DNA of 6,489 nt from Asaia bogorensis. Its GTDB lineage: Bacteria; Pseudomonadota; Alphaproteobacteria; Acetobacterales; Acetobacteraceae. How positions within the stretch are numbered: the first letter of the stretch is position 1; each line of letters begins with the position of its first letter. Under the pieces are notes generated by a model. The model did no database searches. It worked only from the letters and a program-made list of their open reading frames with translations, and was not told the DNA's origin. The stretch is taken from assembly GCA_945871455.1 (NCBI GenBank), contig CAMBXJ010000259.1, forward strand, positions 1-6,489, in the 5' to 3' direction. The translations under genes were made by a program, and so were the position numbers. Shown piece by piece: positions 1 through 5,839 of this stretch.

Positions 1-143
1 CCCAGGGTTTGGCCAGCCGCGATGGTAAAGGAAATGTCGTCGACCGCCTTCACATGGCCAACGGTCCTGGCAAACAGAATCCCCTTGGTGAACGGGTAGT
101 GCTTGCGCAGATTGGTTACGCGCAGCAGCGTATCGGTGCTCAT
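1..143 (-). CDS. ABC transporter ATP-binding protein, DppF/OppF type (N-terminal fragment, cut by window edge)
   Basis: This is the start of the second ATPase subunit of a peptide-class ABC importer. On the inner face of the membrane it would pair with the neighbouring DppD-type ATPase and power uptake. Only 47 codons are present. They read [18 protein letters not shown], then a GILFARTVGHVKAVDDISF segment typical of OppF/DppF, and stop just before the Walker A loop at AAGQTLG. The ATG at 143-141 overlaps the TGA of the upstream ATPase gene as ATGA. A GGAGG lies 11 bases upstream (minus-strand reading of 155-159). The gene is last of the visible operon. Truncation is due to the window, not the gene. 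The subunit class is confident; the substrate is unknown. Confidence 0.9.
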   Translation of the reverse strand, partial: MSTDTLLRVTNLRKHYPFTKGILFARTVGHVKAVDDISFTIAAGQTL

Positions 144-1117
144 GCCGGACCCAGCCTCCAGCAATCGGCGGTATGGTCCGCACCCACCTGGAACGATTCG
201 GGATAGGCGTCGCGGCACCGCTGTTCCGCATGTGGGCAGCGCGCGGCGAACCGGCAACCGACCGGCAGGTCCCACAATGCGGGAGGCTGCCCCTCGATGG
301 TCGGCAGCCGATCCGGGCTTTCCGTCATCTTCGGCACCGAGGCGATCAGCGCCTGCGTGTAAGGATGCGAGGGGCTGTCGAACACCTGGCGCACCGGGCC
401 ACATTCGACAATGCGACCGGCATACATCACCGCGACCCGATCGCAGATGCGCGCCACCACGCCGAAATCATGCGTGATGAACAGCACCCCCATCTGGGTT
501 TCCGCTTGCAGGCGCTTCAGCAGTTTCAGGTATTGCAGTTGGATCGTCACATCCAGCGCCGTCGTCGGCTCATCGGCGATCAGCACCTGGGGCTTGCCGG
601 TGATCGCGATGGCACCGACAACGCGCTGCTTCATCCCCCCGCTCATCTGATGCGGAAACTGGCCGATCCGCTGCTCCGGGGCGGCGATATCGACGCGGCG
701 CAGCGACTCGACGGCCTCCGTGACGGCATCGCGCTTGCGCCCACCGATGCGCCGGACGATGGCCTCGCAGATCTGGTTGCCGATGCTGAACACGGGATTC
801 AAGGATGTCTGAGGGTCCTGCAGGATCATTGAAATCTTACCGCCACGGATGGCGCGCATCTCCCGCGGGGTCTTGGTCAGGATGTCCTCGCCATCCAGCA
901 TGATTTCGCCCGCGATGGTGCGCGCGCCGCCACGGGGCAGCAGACGCATCAGGGACAGCGCGGTCAGGCTTTTGCCGCAGCCGGACTCGCCGACCAGACC
1001 CAGCACCTCCCCGCGTTTGATCGAAAAACCGACCCCATCGACCGCCTTCACCACGCCACGGCGCAGGAAGAAATGCGTGGTGAGGTTGCGGACCTCCAGG
1101 ACCGTGTCGGGTTCCAT
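140..1117 (-). CDS. ABC transporter ATP-binding protein, DppD/OppD type
   Basis: This is a 325-residue ATPase subunit of a dipeptide/oligopeptide/nickel-class importer, acting at the cytoplasmic face. All nucleotide-binding motifs are visible: Walker A GESGCGKS (43-50), Q-loop Gln100 in [11 protein letters not shown], signature MSGGMKQR (158-165), Walker [13 protein letters not shown] (178-189) and switch His216. The C-terminal oligopeptide-transporter extension (HPYTQAL, then about 270-325) carries four cysteines (288, 294, 301, 319) in the family pattern [15 protein letters not shown]. In some DppD/OppD proteins this pattern binds a [4Fe-4S] cluster; binding here is inference. The chosen ATG at 1117 overlaps the upstream permease stop as ATGA, and a GAGG lies 8 bases upstream. 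A TTG immediately before it (1120) is a possible alternative start adding one residue. The length is normal for the family. Confidence 0.95.
   Translation of the reverse strand: MEPDTVLEVRNLTTHFFLRRGVVKAVDGVGFSIKRGEVLGLVGESGCGKSLTALSLMRLLPRGGARTIAGEIMLDGEDILTKTPREMRAIRGGKISMILQDPQTSLNPVFSIGNQICEAIVRRIGGRKRDAVTEAVESLRRVDIAAPEQRIGQFPHQMSGGMKQRVVGAIAITGKPQVLIADEPTTALDVTIQLQYLKLLKRLQAETQMGVLFITHDFGVVARICDRVAVMYAGRIVECGPVRQVFDSPSHPYTQALIASVPKMTESPDRLPTIEGQPPALWDLPVGCRFAARCPHAEQRCRDAYPESFQVGADHTADCWRLGPA
155..159 (-). promoter_or_regulatory. Shine-Dalgarno for the DppF-type ATPase gene
   Basis: The minus strand reads GGAGG here, 11 bases before the ATG at 143. The spacing is slightly long but the match is full, and the site lies inside the end of the preceding ATPase gene. 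It supports the ATGA-overlap start. Confidence 0.6.
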
Positions 1118-1941
1118 CAAAGCTGCCTCAGCCTGGGATCGAGCCGGTCACGCAGCCAGTCGCCGAACAGGTTGACCGACAGGACCAGCAGGGTGATCGC
1201 GATGCCGGGGATCAGGGACACCCACCAGGCCGTGGAAATGCGGCCGCGGCCTTCCGAGATCATCAGGCCCCAGGTCGGGGTTGGCGGCGGAATGCCGGCG
1301 CCCAGGAAGCTCAACGACGCCTCGGCCACGATGACCACGCCGATGTTCAGGGTCAGCAGGACCATGAACGTGTTCAGCACGTTGGGGAGAATATGCGTGA
1401 CCATGATGCGCAGGGACGAGCAGCCGCGCACTTTCGCCAGCGCCACGAAATCGCGCTGCTTCAGGGCCAGCACCTCCCCCCGCATGATGCGCGCGAAACT
1501 GGCCCACAGCAGCAGGCTGATGGCGATGACGAGGGTGCCGAGCCCTTGGCCCATCGTGACCGCCAGCAGCAGCGCGAAGAGAATGGCGGGGAATGTGAAA
1601 GCGGCGTCGACGAGCCGCATCAGCAGGGCCTCCAGCCGCCCTCCGAAATACCCGGCGACGATGCCGATCACCAATCCGACGCCGCCGCCCGCGGTCAACG
1701 CCAGCAGTGCCACCAATAGGCTGACGCGCGCGCCATAGATCAGCCGACTGAGCATGTCCCGGCCGAACGCATCGGTACCCAGGATGTATTTCGTGCTGCC
1801 GCCCTCGATCCAGAACGGCGGCAGCAGCTTGTCCGGCAGCGATTGGTCGATCGGCGAGTAGGGCGCCAGATACGGCGCGAATACCGCCATAATCACCATC
1901 ACGGCGATAATCGAGGCCGGAATCCAGGGGAGATTTCGCAT
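1117..1941 (-). CDS. ABC transporter permease, DppC/OppC type (short N-terminus)
   Basis: This 274-residue inner-membrane permease would form the channel together with the DppB-type subunit. Family marks are the [10 protein letters not shown] segment after the first membrane helix (about 8-27), [18 protein letters not shown] (55-72), an EAA loop for ATPase contact ([10 protein letters not shown]...LP, about 167-186), and a C-terminal [14 protein letters not shown]...[10 protein letters not shown]. About six membrane segments are expected. The ATG at 1941 is the only ATG, GTG or TTG in frame before an upstream TAG, but its ribosome site is weak (CTGAGAG). The protein lacks most of the usual basic cytoplasmic N-terminal stretch. 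The untranslated codons just upstream read TTNALRA, which with MRNLPW resembles that stretch. The start may therefore be a secondary one, created when the palindromes at 2005-2363 arrived. Confidence 0.93.
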   Translation of the reverse strand: MRNLPWIPASIIAVMVIMAVFAPYLAPYSPIDQSLPDKLLPPFWIEGGSTKYILGTDAFGRDMLSRLIYGARVSLLVALLALTAGGGVGLVIGIVAGYFGGRLEALLMRLVDAAFTFPAILFALLLAVTMGQGLGTLVIAISLLLWASFARIMRGEVLALKQRDFVALAKVRGCSSLRIMVTHILPNVLNTFMVLLTLNIGVVIVAEASLSFLGAGIPPPTPTWGLMISEGRGRISTAWWVSLIPGIAITLLVLSVNLFGDWLRDRLDPRLRQL

Positions 1942-2004
1942 GGCTCTCAGGGCGTTCGTTGTTGGCGGGCGCTCGCCCGGAGCGGCCGGCCCCAGGTAAC
2001 CGGC

Positions 2005-2060
2005 GTGCCACCCGGTGCCCTAAGGCGACGGGGAAAAATTACCGCACCGGGAGGCGGCAC
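2005..2060. repeat. Inverted repeat A (imperfect hairpin)
   Basis: The arms are gtgcc (2005-2009) with ggcac (2056-2060), and cccggtgc (2011-2018) with gcaccggg (2044-2051). A 1-base versus 4-base bulge separates the two stems, and the loop is 25 bases. The 8-bp inner stem is perfect. The element abuts inverted repeat B. Its loop carries a run of T on the minus strand, but the T run is not after the stem, so it is not a standard intrinsic terminator. Confidence 0.6.
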
Positions 2061-2071
2061 ATGCCTCTCCG

Positions 2072-2159
2072 CGTCATGGTGGGCGCGGGCCCACCATCCA
2101 CGACTTGCGAGGTTGGTGCACCGTAAGTCGTGGATGGCGGGCCTGCACCCACCATGACG
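2072..2159. repeat. Inverted repeat B, 35-base arms (REP-like palindrome)
   Basis: The left arm 2072-2106 begins cgtcatggtggg and ends ccatccacgactt. The right arm 2125-2159 begins aagtcgtggatgg and ends cccaccatgacg. They pair with 3 mismatches in 35 positions around an 18-base loop. As RNA it would form a very stable hairpin in the transporter transcript. The left flank atgcctctccg resembles the outer border of repeat C, which suggests the same family or mechanism. Length, symmetry and intergenic position fit repetitive extragenic palindromes of alphaproteobacteria; copy number in the genome cannot be seen here. Confidence 0.85.
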
Positions 2160-2239
2160 GGGTCTCGGCGTCCGTGTCCCGGTTGGATCAGTAATTATTG
2201 CGCGCTGCCTAATATTGGGGAGACGGGGTACCGCCATTG

Positions 2240-2363
2240 CCCTCTCGGTCATGGCCGGGCTTGAGCCGGCCCCCCACGCAATGGCGGAAATACCAGTGCT
2301 TGCAATGGTTGGTGCGAACTCGGGGGCGGGTGGCCGGGTCAAGCCGGGCCACGACGGAGAGGC
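2240..2363. repeat. Inverted repeat C, 32-base arms (REP-like palindrome)
   Basis: The left arm 2240-2271 (ccctctcggtcatggccggg...) pairs with the right arm 2332-2363 (...ggccacgacggagaggc) with 5 mismatches in 32, around a 60-base loop. Read through, the arms encode MAGLEPAP and RVKPGHDGEA on one strand and SPSWPGLTRPP on the other. I recognise these strings from spurious ORFs translated from dispersed alphaproteobacterial palindromes. That recognition is from memory and needs a genome-wide search. It is probably non-coding. Confidence 0.8.
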
Positions 2364-2446
2364 ATGCCGTTTGAGCCGAAGCAATCCTCCTCCCATCCCG
2401 CGGCGGATGAATGCGGAAGTGATAAGACCGGGGTCGGTTGCGCGCA

Positions 2447-3364
2447 TCATGTCAGCCGGATCCGCGGATCGACGTAAGCGTACAGGATATCCACCATCAG
2501 GTTCACCATCAGGATCATCACCGCGTGCAGGATCACCACCGCCTGCAACAACGGGAAATCGCGGAAGATCACCGCCTCATAGGTCAGGCGACCGACACCG
2601 GGCCAGGCGAATACCGTTTCCGCCACGATCGACCCGGTGACGAGGTTGCCCACGAACACGCCCCACAGGGTCAGCACCGGGATCAGGGCATTGCGAAGGC
2701 AGTGTTTCCAGATGACGGTCGTCTCGCTCAGCCCCTTGATGCGTGCCAGCTTGATGAACTCGCTGTCCATGATCTCCAGCATGCTGGATCGGATCAAGCG
2801 CATGAACCCGGCGACCAGGAACAGTCCCATGGTAATGACCGGCAGCACGTAATGTTCCGGCCCGCCCATCCGCCCGGATGGCAGCCACCCCAACTCCACG
2901 CTGAAGATGTAGATCAGCAGGATACCCAGCCAGAAATTCGGCGTGGCGACCCCGATCACCGCCACGCCCCCGGCCAATCGATCAAGGAAATTGCCGCGAT
3001 TGAGCGCCGCGAACACACCCAACGGTATGCCGATGCACATGGCCATCAGAATGGCCCAGGGGATGATCGCCAGGGTGTTCGGCAGCCGGTCGAAAAACAC
3101 CTCCACGGCCGGCTGGCGCATGCGGATCGAGTTGCCGAGATCGCCCTGCAACGCGTTGCCGATAAAGATCAGGAACTGCGAATGCAGCGGGCCATCCAGG
3201 CCGAGAGCCGCGATCATGGCATCGCGATCCTCGGTGGTCGCGTCCTCGGGCAACATCATATCGACCGGGTTGCCGGTCAACCGCCCGAGGAAGAACACGA
3301 TCGTCGTGACCATGCACAGCAGGATCGCGCCCTGGAACAGGCGCTGGGCGATGTAACGCTTCAC
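2447..3364 (-). CDS. ABC transporter permease, DppB/OppB type
   Basis: This 305-residue inner-membrane permease is the partner of the DppC-type subunit. The N-terminus KRYIAQRLFQGAILL leads into the first helix (about 9-26). It is followed by TGNPVDMML, the conserved GDLGNSIRMRQPAVEVFFDRLP region (74-95), the EAA loop (about 205-229, KLARIKGLSE...LIP), and the C-terminal ETVFAWPGVGRL and DILYAYVDPRIRLT. Around six membrane helices are expected. I chose the GTG at 3364 because the family normally begins at this point and because it starts 10 bases after the binding-protein stop. A longer version from an ATG at 3433 would add 23 non-family residues and overlap the upstream gene. No good Shine-Dalgarno precedes the GTG, so initiation may depend on coupling to the upstream gene. 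Confidence 0.93.
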   Translation of the reverse strand: MKRYIAQRLFQGAILLCMVTTIVFFLGRLTGNPVDMMLPEDATTEDRDAMIAALGLDGPLHSQFLIFIGNALQGDLGNSIRMRQPAVEVFFDRLPNTLAIIPWAILMAMCIGIPLGVFAALNRGNFLDRLAGGVAVIGVATPNFWLGILLIYIFSVELGWLPSGRMGGPEHYVLPVITMGLFLVAGFMRLIRSSMLEIMDSEFIKLARIKGLSETTVIWKHCLRNALIPVLTLWGVFVGNLVTGSIVAETVFAWPGVGRLTYEAVIFRDFPLLQAVVILHAVMILMVNLMVDILYAYVDPRIRLT

Positions 3365-3374
3365 CGAAGCGCCA

Positions 3375-5015
3375 CTATTTCCAGGGCTTCTGATCGGGAC
3401 GCGAGACGCGCTCGAACACGTCGCCCAATTCATGCCGGCCCGGGATCGGCTGGAACTGACCGACCATCTTCTTGTTCACCGCGTAGTATCCCATGCCCTC
3501 GATGATCGGTACCGCAACCCAGGCGTTGTTGAGCAGATCCAGCATCTTATCCGACAATTCGGTGCGCTTCGCCGGATCGCGTTCGGCATTCAGCGCCGCG
3601 TAGACCTTGACGAAATCCTCGCAGGTCTTGTCGCAGGTAGTCTTGTCGCCCAATAGCCGCTGAGAGCTGTCCGGCGCGAAGGCCGCATTGTAGCGCCACG
3701 CCAGATCGGGACGTCCGGCGGTGCGATACATAGACACATTGCCGGTCAACTGCGGCTGGTCGCCATTGGCCAACGGCGCGAAGGACCCCCATTCGTAGTG
3801 CTTCAGGTTCACCTTCACGCCGATCTTGGTCCACATGTCGGCGACGGCGGTGCCGATATCGACCATGAACTGCGTTCCCGGCAGCGCCGTGTTCATGAAG
3901 GTCAGTTCGAACCCGTTGGGATAGCCTTCCTCGACCAGGATCTGCTTGGCGCGCGCGGGATCGTAGCGCAGCGCCTCCTTCGACCACTTCGCCCAGCGGT
4001 CATGGCTGATGAACTCGCTATAGGGGAAGGCCGCGAACGGAAACGGCATGCTCGCCTTGCCGTTCATCACGTGGTCGATGATCTGCTGACGATCGACCGC
4101 CAGCGACAGCGCCTCCCGCACGCGCGCGTTGGCAACCGGCGTGCCTTTCACTCCGGGCTTGAAACTGCCCCAAAACTGATACAGCGCCTGCATCGTGCCG
4201 GGAACGGATAGAACCTCCAGACCGCCCTTCGACGCGCTCAGCATAGTTTCCGGCCCGATCGACGCGATCCCCGCCTCCCCTGTGCGCACCATCGCAACGC
4301 GCGTGCTTTCCTCCGGCACCAGCAGCATATGCAGATTCTTGAAGCTGGGCGTGCCGCGCCAATGCGGGTAGTCGACCGCGATATACTCGATCCGATCGCC
4401 CGGCACATTCCGCCCGAACCGCCAAGGGCCACTGCCGACCGGCTTCTTGCGGAACTCCTCCTCCCCCACCTTCTCAATATACGCCTTCGGCATCACCGTC
4501 CCTTCCGGCGCCGTCGCTCGGCTGAACGTGGAGGGCAGGCCGATCTGCACGCTGGTGGTGTTCACCCGCACCGTCAGGTCGTCGATCACGTCGATGCTCT
4601 TGATGACGCGGCGCATCACCGCGGCGGCCGCGGCGGTCGAGTTCGGCGCCATGTGGCGTTCCAGGCTGAACTTGATGTCCGCCGCCGTCAGCTTGTCGCC
4701 GTTATGGAAGCGCAGGTTCGGCCGCAAGATGAAGGTCCAACTCAGCCCATCGTCGGAGAGCTGCCATTTTTCGGCGACTCCCGGCCCCAGGCCACCCTTT
4801 TCCAGGTCGAATCCGACCAGGGAGTCATACATCGCCGCCTGGTAGACCGCGTTGCCGGGCCGACCTTCCAGAATCGGATCCAGGGTCTGGCCGCTGAGCG
4901 ATTCAACCGCAAAGACCAGCGTGCCTTTCTGCGTTTGCGCGGCGAGCGGCTGGGCGGCGGCCATGGCCACGCCGAACACACACGCCAATCCGATTGACAT
5001 TTGTCGGGTCGTCAT
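3375..5015 (-). CDS. Periplasmic substrate-binding protein, family 5 (DppA/OppA class)
   Basis: This 546-residue solute-binding protein of the peptide/nickel importer class would capture the substrate in the periplasm and deliver it to the two permeases. Residues 1-27 (MTTRQMSIGLACVFGVAMAA...) form a signal peptide ending near PLAAQ. Cys12 is too early and in the wrong context for a lipobox, so the mature protein is probably soluble. Family 5 marks are VAEKWQLSDDGLSWTF (80-95), FHNGDKLTAADIKFSLER (103-120), KPVGSGPWRF (191-200) and a central VREALSLAVDRQQIIDHV segment. Cys461 and Cys465 (TTCDKTCED) could form a disulfide. The ATG at 5015 has a strong AGGGAGGT upstream. The gene is first in the operon, 10 bases from the permease gene. 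The ligand could be di- or oligopeptide, glutathione, a metal chelate or another compound. Confidence 0.95.
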   Translation of the reverse strand: MTTRQMSIGLACVFGVAMAAAQPLAAQTQKGTLVFAVESLSGQTLDPILEGRPGNAVYQAAMYDSLVGFDLEKGGLGPGVAEKWQLSDDGLSWTFILRPNLRFHNGDKLTAADIKFSLERHMAPNSTAAAAAVMRRVIKSIDVIDDLTVRVNTTSVQIGLPSTFSRATAPEGTVMPKAYIEKVGEEEFRKKPVGSGPWRFGRNVPGDRIEYIAVDYPHWRGTPSFKNLHMLLVPEESTRVAMVRTGEAGIASIGPETMLSASKGGLEVLSVPGTMQALYQFWGSFKPGVKGTPVANARVREALSLAVDRQQIIDHVMNGKASMPFPFAAFPYSEFISHDRWAKWSKEALRYDPARAKQILVEEGYPNGFELTFMNTALPGTQFMVDIGTAVADMWTKIGVKVNLKHYEWGSFAPLANGDQPQLTGNVSMYRTAGRPDLAWRYNAAFAPDSSQRLLGDKTTCDKTCEDFVKVYAALNAERDPAKRTELSDKMLDLLNNAWVAVPIIEGMGYYAVNKKMVGQFQPIPGRHELGDVFERVSRPDQKPWK

Positions 5016-5020
5016 CCGCT

Positions 5021-5028
5021 ACCTCCCT
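5021..5028 (-). promoter_or_regulatory. Shine-Dalgarno for the substrate-binding protein gene
   Basis: The minus strand reads AGGGAGGT here, with the GGAGG core 6 bases before the ATG at 5015. It is the best ribosome site in the window and fixes the start at Met1 rather than Met6. Confidence 0.85.
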
Positions 5029-5066
5029 GTGACGCGCTTGATTCTTGGGCGTTGCGCCTAGCCGCG

Positions 5067-5095
5067 ATCATTTGCCACGCATCGGGTGGTGTCAA
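5067..5095 (-). promoter_or_regulatory. Putative sigma70-type promoter of the transporter operon
   Basis: On the minus strand, TTGACA (5095-5090, 6/6 match) is followed by a 17-base spacer and AATGAT (5072-5067, 4/6 match to TATAAT). Transcription would start near 5060, giving a leader of about 45 bases before the binding-protein ATG. The consensus -35, ideal spacing and position support it. No experimental or comparative evidence is available here. Confidence 0.6.
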
Positions 5096-5143
5096 CGGAG
5101 CAAGGCGCGGGGGAGCAATGCGCGGCCACGCACGCGCCAGGCA

Positions 5144-5159
5144 CCGGTGCGCGCACCGG
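5144..5159. repeat. Perfect 16-bp palindrome in the divergent intergenic region
   Basis: CCGGTGCGCGCACCGG is its own reverse complement. It lies upstream of the transporter promoter and before def. It could be a binding site for a dimeric regulator or a short hairpin, but GC-rich sequence makes such palindromes more likely by chance. Confidence 0.4.
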
Positions 5160-5243
5160 AAGCGGCTCTGGAGGTGCCCTGGAACCGCGCTGGCGCTGCC
5201 CCGGAGGCAAACGAATCCAGACACGATCGGTCCGTCACATCCG

Positions 5244-5272
5244 TTGATTACCGCGTCTCGGACCGCTACATG
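5244..5272 (+). promoter_or_regulatory. Possible weak def-fmt promoter
   Basis: TTGATT (5244-5249) is separated by 17 bases from TACATG (5267-5272, 3/6 match to TATAAT). If used, transcription would begin near 5279, which would exclude the ATG at 5270 as the def start and favour 5294 or 5318. The match is poor and could be chance. Confidence 0.25.
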
Positions 5273-5293
5273 CGCCACATGGCGAACGACACA

Positions 5294-5836
5294 ATGACCA
5301 GCGACACGATCGGCACGATGCCCATCCTGATCGCGCCCCATCCCACCCTGAAAGCCAAGGCCAAGACGGTGACCGCGGCCGACGACGATGCGATCCGCGA
5401 CCTGATCGCGCGCATGTTCGCCACGATGTACCGCGCCCCTGGCATCGGCCTGGCGGCACCGCAGGTCGATGTTACGCTTCGCGTGATCGTGATCGACCTT
5501 GTGCCGAAGGACAAGAACGACCCGCACGCCCTGATCAATCCGGAAATCGTCGCCGCCAGTGAGGAACTCGCCACCCGCGAAGAAGGCTGCCTGTCGCTTC
5601 CCGGCCAGTACGCCGACGTTACCCGCCCGGCGCGGGTCCGGGTGCGCTACCTGGACCAGACCGGCGCCAGGCGGGAAATGGACGCGGACGACCTGCTATC
5701 CGCCTGCGTGCAGCATGAAATCGACCATCTGAACGGCGTGCTGTTCGTCGATCACCTCTCCATCCTGAAGCGCAACATCATCATGCGGCGCTTGGCGAAG
5801 GACCAGCGACAGAAGCGCGACGACATGAAGCGTTAG
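5294..5836 (+). CDS. def: Peptide deformylase (type I)
   Basis: Def removes the formyl group from the N-terminal Met of new proteins at the ribosome, using a bound divalent metal. With the start used here (180 residues) all three family motifs are present: GIGLAAPQ (50-57), EGCLSLP with metal ligand Cys99, and HEIDH (141-145) with metal ligands His141 and His145 and catalytic Glu142. The length is normal. The start is uncertain. In-frame ATGs lie at 5270, 5279, 5294 and 5318, and none has a clear Shine-Dalgarno. MPILIAPHP at 5318 (172 residues) is the shortest that keeps the conserved fold. I chose 5294 as a compromise because it allows a few leader residues and would lie downstream of the possible promoter. 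The stop is 3 bases before fmt. Confidence 0.96.
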   Translation: MTSDTIGTMPILIAPHPTLKAKAKTVTAADDDAIRDLIARMFATMYRAPGIGLAAPQVDVTLRVIVIDLVPKDKNDPHALINPEIVAASEELATREEGCLSLPGQYADVTRPARVRVRYLDQTGARREMDADDLLSACVQHEIDHLNGVLFVDHLSILKRNIIMRRLAKDQRQKRDDMKR

Positions 5837-5839
5837 GCG

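Larger units (their letters stand above)
1942..2446. other. Intra-operon spacer carrying three inverted repeats
   Basis: These 505 bases lie between the DppB-type and DppC-type genes of one operon, where the other gene junctions measure from a 4-base overlap to 10 bases. They hold inverted repeats at 2005-2060, 2072-2159 and 2240-2363, with a short AT-richer stretch (2191-2215) between the last two. The minus strand is open for 167 codons (2450 to 1947), starting with an ATGA that overlaps the dppB stop and ending 5 bases before the DppC-type ATG. Its product is largely translated palindrome and matches no family I know, so I do not call it a gene. No convincing internal promoter was found. 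Confidence 0.85.

Noticed and set aside
2031..2060. Rho-independent terminator on the minus strand (CCGC...GCGG followed by TAATTTTT)
   Set aside because: The local stem has only 4 bp with an 8-base loop, and the better stem of repeat A encloses the T run instead of preceding it. A terminator here would also cut off dppC, D and F.
2194..2199. AATAAT on the minus strand between repeats B and C as the -10 box of an internal promoter for the DppC/D/F genes
   Set aside because: No acceptable -35 hexamer lies 15-19 bases upstream on that strand; the sequence there is C-rich. A lone 5/6 hexamer is not enough.
2490..2530. Short direct repeat (two copies of accatcagg) near the end of the DppB-type gene
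   Set aside because: It lies in the coding sequence for a Met/Val/Leu-rich membrane helix and is explained by codon use.
2438..3505. Long plus-strand open frame (355 codons) opposite the DppB-type gene
   Set aside because: It is His/Gln/Asp-rich antisense of a clear permease gene, has no family resemblance, and is a usual artefact of GC-rich coding DNA.
4610..4645. GC palindrome-like run gcggcggccgcggcgg
   Set aside because: It encodes a short polyalanine stretch (residues 128-132) of the binding protein.
5045..5293. N-terminal extension of Def from the open frame reaching back to 5045
   Set aside because: It would give an 83-residue extension not found in peptide deformylases, with no ribosome site, and it would overlap the opposing transporter promoter.
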